Source of the DNA: Aliidiomarina soli
Lineage (GTDB): Bacteria; Pseudomonadota; Gammaproteobacteria; Enterobacterales; Alteromonadaceae
NCBI RefSeq assembly: GCF_003986975.1
Contig: NZ_PIPO01000001.1
Location: forward strand, 62,001 to 126,000
Reading direction: 5' to 3'
DNA: 64,000 nt
The notes beneath the pieces are model-generated. The model was not told the origin of the DNA. It saw only the letters and a list, made by a program, of their open reading frames with translations, and ran no database searches. How positions within the stretch are numbered: the first letter of the stretch is position 1; each line of letters opens with the position of its first letter. A program made the position numbers and the translations under genes. Positions 18,632 through 28,744 of this stretch are shown here, piece after piece.

Positions 18632-19945
18632 ATGTCAGCTTCAGCACAGTCGATTAAGACCGCGAACGGGGAGCGTATTGCCATCGTCGATGGTCTGCGT
18701 ACACCGTTCGCAAAACAAGCCACTTATTTCCACGGCGTTCCAGCTTTGGACATGGGAAAAATGGTCGTTCAGGAGCTTATCAACCGTTCCGATTTAGATC
18801 CAGCGCTGGTTGAGCAAGTCGTATTTGGTCAGGTCGTGCAAATGCCGTCTGCGCCGAACATTGCACGGGAAATCGTGTTAGGTACCACGCTGCCGGTCAC
18901 CACAGACGCGTATAGTGTTAGCCGGGCCTGCGCGACCAGTTTCCAGTCGACAGTGAATATTGCTGAAGCGATGATGGCCGGTAACATTTCGGTCGGTATT
19001 GCTGGTGGTGCAGACTCATCGTCGGTATTGCCAATTGGGGTATCCCGTAAACTGGCGCATGCGCTGGTCGACCTTAACAAAGCTCGCAGTCTGAGTGCGC
19101 GGCTGAAAATATTTAAGCGTCTGAGCTTTAAAGACCTGTTACCAGTCCCGCCTGCAATTGCTGAGTACTCAACGGGTCTGAGCATGGGCGAAACGGCTGA
19201 ACAAATGGCGAAGAGCCATCAAATCAGTCGCGCGGATCAGGACAAGCTGGCTCACCGCTCGCATACCTTAGCCCACCAATCCTGGGAAGATGGCAAGCTG
19301 AGCAGAGAAGTGATGGCAGCCCATGTTGCGCCGTACACCGACTTCCTGGAGCGTGATAATACGGTTCGCTCAGACTCAAAAGAAGATGGCTATGCGAAGT
19401 TACGGCCGGTCTTTGATCGTAAACACGGGTCTGTCACAGCCGCCAATTCGACGGCTCTCACCGATGGTGCTTCAGCGGTTATCATGATGACTGAAAGCAA
19501 AGCAAAAGAGCTTGGCTACAAACCACTTGGCTATATTCGTAGCTATGCATTCAGTGCCATCGACGTTTGGGAAGACATGTTGATGGGGCCGTCGTACGCC
19601 ACCCCGCTGGCACTGGAACGCGCCGGAATGCAGCTCAGTGACCTGGATTTAATTGAAATGCACGAAGCCTTCGCGGCGCAGACACTGGCCAACGTGAAAA
19701 TGTTTGCCAGCAAGAAGTTCGCTGAAGAGAAGCTTGGCCGCAGTCAGGCGATTGGCGAAATTGATATGGACAAGTTCAATGTCATGGGCGGGTCACTGGC
19801 GTATGGTCATCCGTTTGCCGCGACCGGCACCCGTTTAATTACCCAAACGTTGAATGAACTGCAACGACGCGGTGGCGGCACCGCACTAACGACGGCCTGT
19901 GCAGCAGGTGGTCTGGGTGCAGCGATGATCCTGGAGACAGAATAA
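18632..19945 (+). CDS. fadI: 3-ketoacyl-CoA thiolase FadI
   Basis: Thiolase of 437 residues, beta subunit of the FadIJ fatty-acid oxidation complex. It cleaves 3-ketoacyl-CoA with free CoA to release acetyl-CoA. The acyl-accepting Cys is in SRACATSF (~102), the catalytic His in [12 protein letters not shown] (~393), and the second Cys in TACAAGGLG (~423). FadI rather than FadA is supported by the length (FadA is nearer 390) and the FadI-then-FadJ order. GGGGAG precedes the start. The stop overlaps the fadJ start by one base. Confidence 0.94.
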   Translation: MSASAQSIKTANGERIAIVDGLRTPFAKQATYFHGVPALDMGKMVVQELINRSDLDPALVEQVVFGQVVQMPSAPNIAREIVLGTTLPVTTDAYSVSRACATSFQSTVNIAEAMMAGNISVGIAGGADSSSVLPIGVSRKLAHALVDLNKARSLSARLKIFKRLSFKDLLPVPPAIAEYSTGLSMGETAEQMAKSHQISRADQDKLAHRSHTLAHQSWEDGKLSREVMAAHVAPYTDFLERDNTVRSDSKEDGYAKLRPVFDRKHGSVTAANSTALTDGASAVIMMTESKAKELGYKPLGYIRSYAFSAIDVWEDMLMGPSYATPLALERAGMQLSDLDLIEMHEAFAAQTLANVKMFASKKFAEEKLGRSQAIGEIDMDKFNVMGGSLAYGHPFAATGTRLITQTLNELQRRGGGTALTTACAAGGLGAAMILETE

Positions 19946-22086
19946 TGAGTGAGTTAACGCAAATGGATACGCAGCAGGGCGCTTTTACTTTAACCAAGCG
20001 GGACGATGGTATCGCGATTATCACCATCGATGTGCCCGGAGAAAGTATGAACACGCTGAAGTCGAGCTTTGCAGATGAAGTAACGACGCTGCTGGATAAA
20101 ATTGAAGACGACAGTGAAATAAAAGGGGTAGTCCTTATCAGCGGTAAGCCCGGGTCGTTTGTGGCGGGCGCTGATATTCGCATGATCAGTGAATGTGAGA
20201 CGGCAGCCGATGCGGAGAGCCTGGCGCGCCAGGGGCAAGCGTTATTTGACCGTATCGAAGGACAGCGAATTCCGTTTATTGCCGCGGTTCATGGTGCCTG
20301 TCTCGGTGGTGGTCTTGAGCTGGCGATGGCCTGTCACGGCCGGGTTATTTCGGATTCAGCGAAGACGGTAATGGGGCTTCCAGAAGTGCAGTTGGGTCTG
20401 TTGCCAGGTTCTGGCGGCACCCAGCGGTTACCACGGATTGTCGGCGTCCAGCAGGGCTTAACGATGATGCTGACGGGTAAACAGTTGCGACCGAAGCAGG
20501 CGAAAAAGCTGGCGTTAGCGAATGACGTTGTGCCGGAGAGTATTCTTCTCGATGCGGCGATAGAGCTGGCCAAGAAAGGTAAGCCAAAGAAAGCCAAAGC
20601 GAAGCAGGGCACCATGCAAAAGGTGTTGGAAGGGCCTCTCAGTTCAGTGTTATTCAACAAAGCACGGGAACAGGCGCAGAAAAAAGCGCAGGGCAACTAC
20701 CCGGCGATTGACCGCATTATCGATACCGTACGTCATGGTATGAGTAAAGGCTTCAAAGCAGGGCTTGAACTGGAAGCTAAGAACTTTGGCGAGCTCGCGA
20801 TGACGGCACAGAGCAAGCAATTGCGTAATATCTTCTTTGCCACTACGGAAATGAAAAAAGAGACTGGTGCCGATGGCGTGCAGCCGGATAAAGTGAAGAA
20901 AGCTGCAGTGTTAGGTGGTGGTTTAATGGGTGGTGGTATTGCCCATGTCACGATTAGCAAAGGCAAACTGCCGGTACGACTAAAAGACATTGGTCAGGAA
21001 GGTATTAAGAACGCACTGAACTACCACTATAAGCTGCTCAAGCCTAAGGCGAAGCGCAAGATTATACGTCAGTCAGAGCTGGAAAAGCAGATGCTGATGC
21101 TGAGCGCGACGACGGATTACTCCGGTTTTAAAGATGTCGATCTGGTGGTTGAAGCGGTATTCGAGGATCTGGATCTGAAACAAAAAATGGTGGCAGACAT
21201 TGAGCAGCATGCGAAGACGGAGACTATCTTTGCGACCAATACCTCGTCGTTGCCTATCACCAAGATTGCGGCGAAGGCAGAACGTCCTGAGCAGGTGATC
21301 GGTTTGCATTACTTCTCGCCGGTCGAGAAAATGCCATTGGCGGAAATTATTACCCACCCGGGAACCTCGGCGAAAACCATCGCCACTACGGTTGCGTTCG
21401 CCAAAGCACAGGGTAAAACACCTATCGTGGTGCAGGACGGTGCTGGTTTCTATGTCAACCGGATCCTGGCCCCGTATATGAACGAAGCGGCCCGTTTGCT
21501 GCTTGACGGAGAGCCGATCGAACATTTGGATAAATCGCTGGTTAAATTCGGCTTCCCGGTAGGCCCGATCACCTTGCTGGATGAGGTTGGTATTGACGTT
21601 GGAGCCAAGGTTGCGCCGATTCTGACGGACGAGTTAGGCGAACGTTTTGCCGCGCCAAATGCGTTTGATAAGTTACTGGAAGATGGTCGTAAGGGCCGTA
21701 AGACGAAGAAGGGCTTCTATAAATACGAGGGCGGCAAAAAAGGCAAGGAAGTCGACAGTAGCGTGTATCAGATACTGGGAATTTCGCCGCAGAAACGCTT
21801 GTCACAGGATGAAGTTGTTGAGCGTTGTATGTATCCGATGCTGAACGAGGCGGCCTGGTGTCTGCAGGAAGATATTATTCGCTCCCCACGGGACGGTGAT
21901 ATCGGCGCTATCTTTGGTATCGGCTTCCCGCCGTTCCTGGGTGGCCCATTCCGTTACATGGATAGCCTTGGTATCGAGCAGGTGGTTGAGACGTTACGCC
22001 GCCTGGAAAAAGAGCAGGGTAGCCGTTACGCGCCTTGTGAGCTGTTACAGCAGATGGCTAAGGACAAGACTCGCTTCTATGGCTAA
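19945..22086 (+). CDS. fadJ: FadJ, multifunctional fatty-acid oxidation alpha subunit
   Basis: Protein of 713 residues. The N-terminal crotonase domain (~1-190) has enoyl-CoA hydratase and isomerase activity, with the two catalytic Glu in [10 protein letters not shown] and [10 protein letters not shown] central NAD-binding 3-hydroxyacyl-CoA dehydrogenase domain starts at the GGGLMGGG loop (~324) with the [15 protein letters not shown] segment, and two C-terminal dehydrogenase domains follow. It hydrates and oxidises acyl-CoA intermediates that FadI then cleaves. Start and stop are tightly coupled to fadI. A short tandem repeat begins exactly at the last codons. Confidence 0.95.
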   Translation: MSELTQMDTQQGAFTLTKRDDGIAIITIDVPGESMNTLKSSFADEVTTLLDKIEDDSEIKGVVLISGKPGSFVAGADIRMISECETAADAESLARQGQALFDRIEGQRIPFIAAVHGACLGGGLELAMACHGRVISDSAKTVMGLPEVQLGLLPGSGGTQRLPRIVGVQQGLTMMLTGKQLRPKQAKKLALANDVVPESILLDAAIELAKKGKPKKAKAKQGTMQKVLEGPLSSVLFNKAREQAQKKAQGNYPAIDRIIDTVRHGMSKGFKAGLELEAKNFGELAMTAQSKQLRNIFFATTEMKKETGADGVQPDKVKKAAVLGGGLMGGGIAHVTISKGKLPVRLKDIGQEGIKNALNYHYKLLKPKAKRKIIRQSELEKQMLMLSATTDYSGFKDVDLVVEAVFEDLDLKQKMVADIEQHAKTETIFATNTSSLPITKIAAKAERPEQVIGLHYFSPVEKMPLAEIITHPGTSAKTIATTVAFAKAQGKTPIVVQDGAGFYVNRILAPYMNEAARLLLDGEPIEHLDKSLVKFGFPVGPITLLDEVGIDVGAKVAPILTDELGERFAAPNAFDKLLEDGRKGRKTKKGFYKYEGGKKGKEVDSSVYQILGISPQKRLSQDEVVERCMYPMLNEAAWCLQEDIIRSPRDGDIGAIFGIGFPPFLGGPFRYMDSLGIEQVVETLRRLEKEQGSRYAPCELLQQMAKDKTRFYG

Positions 22087-22140
22087 CAATGTGGGCTAAC
22101 AATGTGGGCTAACATGTGAGCTAACAACACGGGTTAACAA
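22081..22140 (+). repeat. Tandem 13-bp repeat at the fadJ stop
   Basis: About 4.5 copies of a 13-base unit GGCTAACAATGTG start at 22081, 22094, 22107 (12 bases, one deletion), 22119 and 22132, becoming more divergent to the right. The first copy contains the real fadJ stop codon TAA. Because 13 is not a multiple of three, successive copies put TAA in other frames. Confidence 0.85.
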
Positions 22141-22153
22141 ATTAAGCGAATTG

Positions 22154-22184
22154 AAAAGGGCGGTGATTTCACCGCCCTTTTTTT
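22154..22184 (+). terminator. Rho-independent terminator of fadIJ
   Basis: Stem GGGCGGTG/CACCGCCC (22158-22165 with 22170-22177), ATTT loop, preceded by AAAA and followed by seven T. Confidence 0.93.
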
Positions 22185-22216
22185 GTACAATAAGGGCCTT
22201 AAGTAAAGGGGGTTGT

Positions 22217-22423
22217 ATGTTAGTTCTACCCGTTATTAGTGTGTTATCCGCAGTTTACTTTTACATTCAGGCACTTAAAAACGCCATGGGTGCAAAACGC
22301 TGGTGTCTGTTAGGGCTCTTGCTGGGTCCTTTGCTACTGCCTATGTTCAATACGCATAAACGTCTACTGGGTTTGCGCGCATCCAACTGTGCCACCCCAA
22401 GCCCGGATAGCTTCCACGCCTGA
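22217..22423 (+). CDS. Small hydrophobic protein of unknown function
   Basis: A 68-residue product starting at ATG 22217 behind AAAGGGGG. An earlier in-frame start at 22151 is rejected because it lies inside the fadIJ terminator. Two hydrophobic stretches (~2-20 and ~28-43) suggest a small inner-membrane protein, joined by a short basic loop (KNAMGAKR), with a polar tail containing a Cys. It does not match a family I can name. It is convergent with the M16 protease gene, with only 25 bases between. The good ribosome site and clean stop support it as real. Confidence 0.6.
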   Translation: MLVLPVISVLSAVYFYIQALKNAMGAKRWCLLGLLLGPLLLPMFNTHKRLLGLRASNCATPSPDSFHA

Positions 22424-22448
22424 TTAACGTATCGGAGAAGCTAGCAGT

Positions 22449-25211
22449 TTATCGGTCCCGGCCTTCAGCCTGACTCTCTTCGCTTTCGCAAGTAAGCCAC
22501 AGCGCAGCGGCCTGGGTAAGTAGCCGACTACTGGCAGACTCGACCAGCGTTGATAATTGCGTACTGCTCACTTTATCGGCCATAGCCTGAGCCAGGCTAA
22601 AGTCGGTATCATCAATATTAATGCTGGTCCACATCCGCTGCGCACGAACCCGTAAATTCGGGTCACGGTCTGTTAGCTGAGCAATGACGCTTTGCTTGGC
22701 GGATTGCCATACAGCATCCGGCACCTCGCTCAACTGCTCACAGAAACTGCGAATAAAATCCCGGATAGCAGTTTCCATGTCATCCAGACTGGCATGCGGG
22801 GACTGCACATAAAACAACAAGCCAGGGCGTCCATTCATAGGTACATAGCTGGTTCCTACCATGTAGCCCAGTTGCTGTTCAGTGCGCAGTTCAGAAAAGA
22901 AGCCCGGCGAGATCAGTTGATTTAACAGTAGGAAATGGGCTTTCTCATCGAGGTTGAGCGACTGCCCCTGACAGAAATAGGCAATGGCGTTGTCCGGGTG
23001 AGGCAGACGGCAATGAAACCGCTGATCACGGCCTGGCTCGAGTAGCCGCACTTCGCGCAATGGACCTTGCTGGGGACGGTTCTGTAAGCCCAGCCCCTGG
23101 GTAACCATGGTGGTTAGCTGCTGGGCGGTATCGATGGGCCAATCGCCGTGGATCAGCATAATCGCGTTCATTTGCCTGAAGATTTCCGGCATATGATGCT
23201 GAAACTTACTCGCGGTCATCGTTTTCAGCTCAGCGGCGAGGTCGGGACCAATATAGCAACCGCGCTGTAAGGTTTGGTTAAGAACCGTGAACAGATGGTT
23301 AATCGGCTTATGCCGATTGAGAGCGATCCAGTTGTGGTAGAGGTGCTGCTGAATGGCGCTGAAACGCTGTTCATCAAACTCGAAATCAGTCAGCGCTTTG
23401 ATAATTTGCTGCAGCAACTCTGGTTGGCGCTGAGAAAAACCACTGACATGAATGCTGATCCCGGATTGCTGTGGATAGACATTAAACTGGATGCCAGCCA
23501 CTTCTGCGTCGTAGCAGCGCTCATTTAGTTTATCCAGAACCAGTTCACACCATACCCGCGCGTGAGCGAATGCCAGGGTGTTATTTGTCGCTTCAGGCAG
23601 GACCAGTGACAGGTATATGTGTCCTTTGGGAACCCGGAAGTCAGCGTCCTGCAAGTGCCATGACTGCAATGCCGGGGCACTGGCTAAAAGTCGAGGTAAT
23701 CGTGCACTTGGCTCACGCAGCGGCTGTGGTTCAACCTGTTGGGGGATAAACGGATTAGGCGAAGGGAACTGGCACAGCGGTTGGTCTGGCTCGTGATTGA
23801 GCGCGCGCAGCTGCTCGCTGCTGAACTTCTCAGCACGGTACGCTGTATCGTAGAGCGAGGTCGTCTGATTGACCGGCAGTGAATGATGAATAAGCATTAA
23901 CCGGCATTGCTCAGGGCGCATGTAGTCGAGCAGGCTGGACAGCTTACTGTGGTTCATACCCTGCATCAGATAGTCGCCGGAAATAATATGCTCAGGGGCG
24001 TAATGCATCATGTTAATGGATAACTGCGACGCTAAATCAATGCTGCGGATAGCGTCTTGATAGCGATAAGACAGCGCCACCATTTGTTGCCGCTCGTGAT
24101 AGTGAAAGTCTTCAATGCCTTGCTGGCGCAACGCATCGATCGCATTGAAGATAAAGTGCGCTACCTGCAAATAATTGTCTAAGCCACGCTGGGTAAGCTG
24201 AATATTAAAATTGAAGTCTTTGAAGTTACTGCCGCTGATGCCGCCTCCGGCAGACAGATCGGTAATCCAGCCCTTCGTTTTTAGCTCAGAACAGAGACTT
24301 CCAGGTCCCTCGTAGCCGAGCATATGAGCCAGTAAGCTTGTGCTTTTGAACGGGTAGTCGTCGTTGATGCCGGGCAGGGGCAAGGTGAGGATCATGCGAC
24401 AGGCATTTTTTAATGGCCGCACATGTATAACGACCCCTTTTTGCGCCTCGGTGTAGAGCGGCTCACTGATGGATTCCGGCACTTGCGCGGTGTTATCCGG
24501 GGTAATCTCAGCAACGTCGCTAAAATAGGTGGAAGCCAGTTCATGAAGTTCATCTAACGATTGCGGCCCGACCAGAACCAGAGTCATGTTCGCGGCATGG
24601 TACCAGCGCTTAAAAAATGCCTGTAAATGCTGTTGCAGACTTCCATCCTGGTTTCCGACAAGAGTTTGCGCGTTGCCGACCGAGAACTTAGTAAATGGAT
24701 GGTTTGGATTGGCGGTCTCTTTATGAACCTGATACAGACGGCGAAGCTCGTCATTCAGCTTCATCCGATACTCAGACTCAACCGCTTGCAGTTCTTTATC
24801 TATCCATTGTGGCGAAAAGCCGGGGGCAATGAATAAACGGGAAAAACGCTCAAGTGCCGGAGCAAAATGCTGCGGCCGAATATCAAAATGAAAGTTGCTA
24901 TGTTCGGTTCCCGTCCAGGCGTTGTGCTGACCGCCATGCTGGTCAACAAAATCAGGATATTCATCAGGGTCGGGAAAAGCGTCTGTACCCATAAAGAGCA
25001 TATGTTCAAGGAAGTGAGCCAGCCCCTGTACGTCTGGCGGGTCCTGAAAATGCCCCGCATTAATGGCAACAGAGGCGGCGCTGTGCAGGGCGTCAGCGTC
25101 GTGCACCAGTAATACGGACAGGCCATTGTCCAGTTCAGTAAGCTGATACTGGCGATGGTCGTTTGGACTCTTTTCTAACCTTGTGCTCGGAGAGCTATTT
25201 TCAGGCACCAT
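22449..25211 (-). CDS. Pitrilysin-like M16 zinc metalloprotease (insulinase family)
   Basis: Protein of 920 residues, near the ~960 of E. coli protease III. The inverted zinc motif HxxEH is readable as HFLEH (66-70), with the third ligand Glu147 in AVESEY. Four M16 half-domains are expected; the active one is N-terminal (~25-240), the inactive ones follow (WFFS-like FFSELRTEQQLGYMVG at ~745-765 is a family hallmark). Unlike E. coli pitrilysin there is no N-terminal signal peptide (the protein begins MVPENSSPSTRLEKS), so it is probably cytoplasmic, degrading small peptides. AAGGAA precedes the start. Confidence 0.9.
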   Translation of the reverse strand: MVPENSSPSTRLEKSPNDHRQYQLTELDNGLSVLLVHDADALHSAASVAINAGHFQDPPDVQGLAHFLEHMLFMGTDAFPDPDEYPDFVDQHGGQHNAWTGTEHSNFHFDIRPQHFAPALERFSRLFIAPGFSPQWIDKELQAVESEYRMKLNDELRRLYQVHKETANPNHPFTKFSVGNAQTLVGNQDGSLQQHLQAFFKRWYHAANMTLVLVGPQSLDELHELASTYFSDVAEITPDNTAQVPESISEPLYTEAQKGVVIHVRPLKNACRMILTLPLPGINDDYPFKSTSLLAHMLGYEGPGSLCSELKTKGWITDLSAGGGISGSNFKDFNFNIQLTQRGLDNYLQVAHFIFNAIDALRQQGIEDFHYHERQQMVALSYRYQDAIRSIDLASQLSINMMHYAPEHIISGDYLMQGMNHSKLSSLLDYMRPEQCRLMLIHHSLPVNQTTSLYDTAYRAEKFSSEQLRALNHEPDQPLCQFPSPNPFIPQQVEPQPLREPSARLPRLLASAPALQSWHLQDADFRVPKGHIYLSLVLPEATNNTLAFAHARVWCELVLDKLNERCYDAEVAGIQFNVYPQQSGISIHVSGFSQRQPELLQQIIKALTDFEFDEQRFSAIQQHLYHNWIALNRHKPINHLFTVLNQTLQRGCYIGPDLAAELKTMTASKFQHHMPEIFRQMNAIMLIHGDWPIDTAQQLTTMVTQGLGLQNRPQQGPLREVRLLEPGRDQRFHCRLPHPDNAIAYFCQGQSLNLDEKAHFLLLNQLISPGFFSELRTEQQLGYMVGTSYVPMNGRPGLLFYVQSPHASLDDMETAIRDFIRSFCEQLSEVPDAVWQSAKQSVIAQLTDRDPNLRVRAQRMWTSINIDDTDFSLAQAMADKVSSTQLSTLVESASSRLLTQAAALWLTCESEESQAEGRDR

Positions 25212-25340
25212 AGTTTCCTTAACTAACTATCCTTGGTTAAGCCGCATTGCTCAGAAGTTGGGATCAGGCCTTTGGAAACGCTTGTGAAACCACTCTCGTA
25301 CTATACGACAACAAGGTGCCTGCTGGATTTACTTTTTACA

Positions 25341-25688
25341 TTAATCAATCAGGGGGACGTCAAACTGTTCCGGCTTGTCGAAATCACCACTGATATCAGC
25401 AAGCAGGTCATCGTCGAAGTGAACTCGGAATTCGCGCACAGTCACGTCGCCACGGCCGGGTTTCATCCGGTACATATAAACCCAGTCCTCGTTACGAAAA
25501 CTATTGTCGACAACCGGAGTTCCGAGAACAAATTTAACCTGTTCACGGCTCATTCCTACACGCAGTTCATCGACGTCGCGTTGTTCAATAAAGTTTCCCT
25601 GAGGGATATTGATCTTATAGACCAAAGGGTCAATAAGCGAACATGCTGACAGACTAACAACAGCAATGGCTAGAATAAGTGCTTTCAT
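25341..25688 (-). CDS. bamE: BamE, lipoprotein of the outer-membrane assembly complex
   Basis: A 115-residue SmpA/OmlA-family lipoprotein. The start is set at the ATG at 25688, so the signal begins MKALILAIAVVSLSAC with lipobox LSAC; the ATG at 25700 would add four residues. The mature part contains the family motif VGMSREQVKFVLGTPVVDNSFRNEDW split across ~49-75 (G-M-S...LGTP...W), followed by FDDDLLADISGD. It sits at the inner face of the outer membrane, stabilising BamA-BamD. The neighbourhood bamE-recN-nadK facing grpE is standard in gammaproteobacteria. Confidence 0.93.
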   Translation of the reverse strand: MKALILAIAVVSLSACSLIDPLVYKINIPQGNFIEQRDVDELRVGMSREQVKFVLGTPVVDNSFRNEDWVYMYRMKPGRGDVTVREFRVHFDDDLLADISGDFDKPEQFDVPLID

Positions 25689-25830
25689 GACGTACCACAT
25701 TTTATAATGAATGGCTGGATGATAACGAAAGCGCCCGAGGTTTACTAGCCTAGCAATAGTGGCTGGCGAGATTCATCAGGCGCAATTAGATGGACTCTGC
25801 GGAAGGTAAAAAGTTCGCGCCAGTTTATGC

Positions 25831-27498
25831 TTAACTGGCTAAAAGTTCCTGGGCATTGGCGAGCGCTTTCTCACTCACTTCATCGCCCCCTAACAAGCGA
25901 GCAACTTCGATAATACGCTCATCCCCTTGTACCGGTACCATAATGGTTTCAGTTGAGTTTTTGCGATGGGTCTTCTCGACCCGCATTTGTTGGTGGGCCT
26001 TGGCCGCAACCTGAGGTAAGTGGGTTACACAGATAACCTGGTTTGTTTCGCCGAGACGACGTAGCAGTGAACCTACGGTGGCAGCGGTGGGGCCACTCAC
26101 ACCAACATCGACCTCGTCGAACATCAGCGTAGGCGTGTTGGCGCGGTGGGCGGTAATCACCTGAATAGCAAGGCTGATGCGTGACAATTCGCCGCCGGAG
26201 GCGACCTTCTGCAGTGGCTGCAATGGTTGCCCTGGGTTAGTACTGACATTAAACAGAACATGGTCAATACCTAATGTAGAGGCATGCTCAATACTGCTAT
26301 CAACGCTGACCTTAAATTGGGCAGCCTTCATATTCAGCTGCTGCATGCTGTCTGTGATATTTTTAGCCAGTTTGGTGGCTGATTTTATACGTGACTGGGA
26401 AAGGCTGTTGGCCGCAGTTATGAAGGCTTGTTTGGCCTCGATCAGAGCTTCGTCAAGATGCTCGGCTTTATCGCTGCACTGTTCTATTTCAGCCAACTCC
26501 GCTTCGAGTTGCTGGCGCAGTTCAGGCAGTTGTTCAGCACTGATCTGATGTTTTTTCGCCAGTTGAATAGCGGATGTCATACGCTTCTCCAGCTGCACCA
26601 GTTCCTCTGAATCAACATCAATGTCGTCATGGTAATGACGCAACTCACGGACCGCTTCTTCAATTTGTACGCCAGCCTCAGCGAGTAAATCCACCACTGG
26701 CTGTAACGATGCGTCGACACTGGTTTGTTCGCTGAGCCGTTCGATCACCGTTTGCACCAGCGAAAAGGCATTATTGTGCTCACCGTCGAACATACAATTA
26801 ATGGCAAATGCTGATTCGTCGCGCAGGGTGCTGGCGTGAGCCAGGCGCTGGTGGTCGGTTTCAATTTGCGTAAATTCGCCTTCCTGCAGGTTGAACTCCT
26901 GCAACTCTTTAACCTGGTAGCGAATCAATTGCTGACGTGCGCTCAGATGCTCAGAGCGCTCCATAATCTGTTTCTTTTCTTTGCGCAGTTGCTGCCATTC
27001 ACGCCAATGTTTGCGCACTGTCTGCAGTAATGAGGAATGGTCAGCGTAGTGATCTAATAAGCGCAGCTGGTGGTCTGGCTGACTGAGCAACTGGTGCTCG
27101 TGCTGGCCGTGAATATTAACCAGTAACGGGGCCAGCCCTTTCAGCAGGCTAATAGGCGCGGGGGCTCCATTGATATAGCCTTTAGAGCGGCCTTCTTTAC
27201 TCAAGGTGCGGCGTAAGATGCAGTCATGATTGTCGTCGACTTCAAGTTCATGCTCCTGCAGCCATTGTTGGGCAAGGAGATTGTTTCTGATATCAAAAAC
27301 GGCACTGATTTCTGCTTTTTCGGCACCGGGTCGAACCATACTGGCTTCAGCTCTGTCACCCAGACACAAGCCAAGTGCATCAAGGGCAATGGATTTACCA
27401 GCGCCGGTTTCGCCGGTGATAGCAGTCATCCCAGCTTTTAATTCGATATTCAGGTCTTTAACTATCGCAAACTGACGAACCTGTAATTGCACTAACAT
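25831..27498 (-). CDS. recN: DNA repair protein RecN
   Basis: SMC-like ATPase of 555 residues for double-strand break repair. Walker A GETGAGKS (29-36) and the C-terminal signature VASGGELSRISLAIQ (~435) with Walker B TLMFDEVDVGVSG (~463) enclose a central coiled coil (~155-370). RecN gathers broken ends and works with RecA. The start ATG at 27498 has GAGG six bases upstream. Two overlapping LexA boxes lie 29-57 bases upstream, so it is very probably SOS-induced. Confidence 0.96.
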   Translation of the reverse strand: MLVQLQVRQFAIVKDLNIELKAGMTAITGETGAGKSIALDALGLCLGDRAEASMVRPGAEKAEISAVFDIRNNLLAQQWLQEHELEVDDNHDCILRRTLSKEGRSKGYINGAPAPISLLKGLAPLLVNIHGQHEHQLLSQPDHQLRLLDHYADHSSLLQTVRKHWREWQQLRKEKKQIMERSEHLSARQQLIRYQVKELQEFNLQEGEFTQIETDHQRLAHASTLRDESAFAINCMFDGEHNNAFSLVQTVIERLSEQTSVDASLQPVVDLLAEAGVQIEEAVRELRHYHDDIDVDSEELVQLEKRMTSAIQLAKKHQISAEQLPELRQQLEAELAEIEQCSDKAEHLDEALIEAKQAFITAANSLSQSRIKSATKLAKNITDSMQQLNMKAAQFKVSVDSSIEHASTLGIDHVLFNVSTNPGQPLQPLQKVASGGELSRISLAIQVITAHRANTPTLMFDEVDVGVSGPTAATVGSLLRRLGETNQVICVTHLPQVAAKAHQQMRVEKTHRKNSTETIMVPVQGDERIIEVARLLGGDEVSEKALANAQELLAS

Positions 27499-27526
27499 AG
27501 ATACGCCTCATATACGCAAAAATGAA

Positions 27527-27555
27527 CTGTGTATTTATACAGTAACTATATACAG
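27527..27555 (-). promoter_or_regulatory. Tandem LexA (SOS) boxes of recN
   Basis: CTGTGTATTTATACAG (27527-27542) matches the CTGT-N8-ACAG consensus exactly. A second site, CAGTAACTATATACAG (27540-27555), has one changed base in the left arm and overlaps the first by three bases. E. coli recN also carries more than one LexA box. Confidence 0.88.
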
Positions 27556-27647
27556 TGTTTATCCAGTAGTGCAAACTTTTTTCGCTGATTTCTTCAGCAC
27601 TTTGCCGGCGAATCAGCGAAAGCGCACATCGAGCAGCACCTGTGGCG

Positions 27648-28538
27648 TCAGAAAAGACGGCTGCCCCATTTTAATTTGTTGCGCAGTACGTGGTAGTAGT
27701 TGTAACTTCGCGGATGGATCAGGCGCAGCTGACGGGGATGCTTTTCGATGACGACATCGTCGCCGGGGCGCACCGCCATGGTCACGTGGCCATCGCAGCT
27801 GACGTGCAAAGGGTCGTTGTCGTGGGCGATACGAATACGCACCTGACTGTTACCGTCGACCACAATCGGCCGACTGCTGAGAGTGTGTGGAAACATGGGG
27901 ACCAGTGTCATAGCGTCCATATGAGGGGTCAGAATGGGACCGCCTGCCGACAGAGAATACGCAGTTGAACCGGTTGGCGTGGCGACGATTAGACCGTCTG
28001 AACGTTGTGAAAACATGAACTCGTCGTCAACGTACACTTCAAACTCGATCATGTGCGCAACTTTGTCGGAGTGCAATACCATTTCATTAATGGCGTTGTT
28101 GCGAGCTGCAGGCTGGCCGTCGTGACAGACACTGGCTGACAACAAATAACGAAACTCTGTTTTGTAGTCGCCTTTCAATACCTCGAGCAGTGGTTGCAGT
28201 GCATCGTCCGGATTGAGATCAGTCAGAAAGCCAAGGTTGCCGCGGTTGACGCCAATCACCCCAATTTCATACTGGCTAAGCACGCGTGCGGCCCCGAGCA
28301 TATTGCCATCACCACCCACAACGACCGCCAGGTCAGCGCGTTGACCTATTTCATCAATGCTACAAAGTTCTGCGCCGGCCGGGTGGTCCAGCATTTCCCA
28401 GCTACTGTGTTCAAGCAGAATTTGGCAGCCATGTTCCAGTAGGCCATGGTAGAGCGCGATCAAGCTGTGCTGAGCCTCCGGCATGCTTGCTTTACCCATT
28501 AGACCGATACAGGTAAATGGTGGGGTAGTGACTGGCAT
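27648..28538 (-). CDS. nadK: NAD kinase
   Basis: Protein of 296 residues that phosphorylates NAD to NADP. The conserved [11 protein letters not shown] motif (~73-83) includes the catalytic Asp, NEMVLH (~146-151) and [15 protein letters not shown] (~185-199) complete the family pattern. AGGAG precedes the ATG. It faces grpE across 206 bases, which carry the grpE heat-shock promoter. The gap to recN (149 bases) holds the recN LexA boxes and nothing else evident. Confidence 0.96.
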   Translation of the reverse strand: MPVTTPPFTCIGLMGKASMPEAQHSLIALYHGLLEHGCQILLEHSSWEMLDHPAGAELCSIDEIGQRADLAVVVGGDGNMLGAARVLSQYEIGVIGVNRGNLGFLTDLNPDDALQPLLEVLKGDYKTEFRYLLSASVCHDGQPAARNNAINEMVLHSDKVAHMIEFEVYVDDEFMFSQRSDGLIVATPTGSTAYSLSAGGPILTPHMDAMTLVPMFPHTLSSRPIVVDGNSQVRIRIAHDNDPLHVSCDGHVTMAVRPGDDVVIEKHPRQLRLIHPRSYNYYHVLRNKLKWGSRLF

Positions 28539-28643
28539 TGGCGTCTCGCTCCTGAAGTTTGTTTCAAAGTACGTATTTTAACGGTTTAAATCAAGCATCT
28601 GCTGGTTGCGAGTGGAAAAGATGACAGTGAATATAAAAAATGG

Positions 28644-28669
28644 CTTGAATCGCTGCTAACTGCCCCCAT
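28644..28669 (+). promoter_or_regulatory. Sigma-32 (heat-shock) promoter of grpE
   Basis: CTTGAA (28644-28649), exactly 14 bases, then CCCCAT (28664-28669): a perfect match to the sigma-32 core elements, about 75 bases before the grpE start. Confidence 0.88.
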
Positions 28670-28744
28670 TGTGTAGTTCATCCAACAACGAATAGCGTTT
28701 TAAAAATAGAGCGCCTTGTTAATCTGACGTTTAGGGAGTCATTC

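Noticed and set aside
25296-25308. Inverted repeat TCGTA-CTA-TACGA upstream of the M16 protease gene
   Set aside because: It is short and isolated, matches no operator I know, and could arise by chance.
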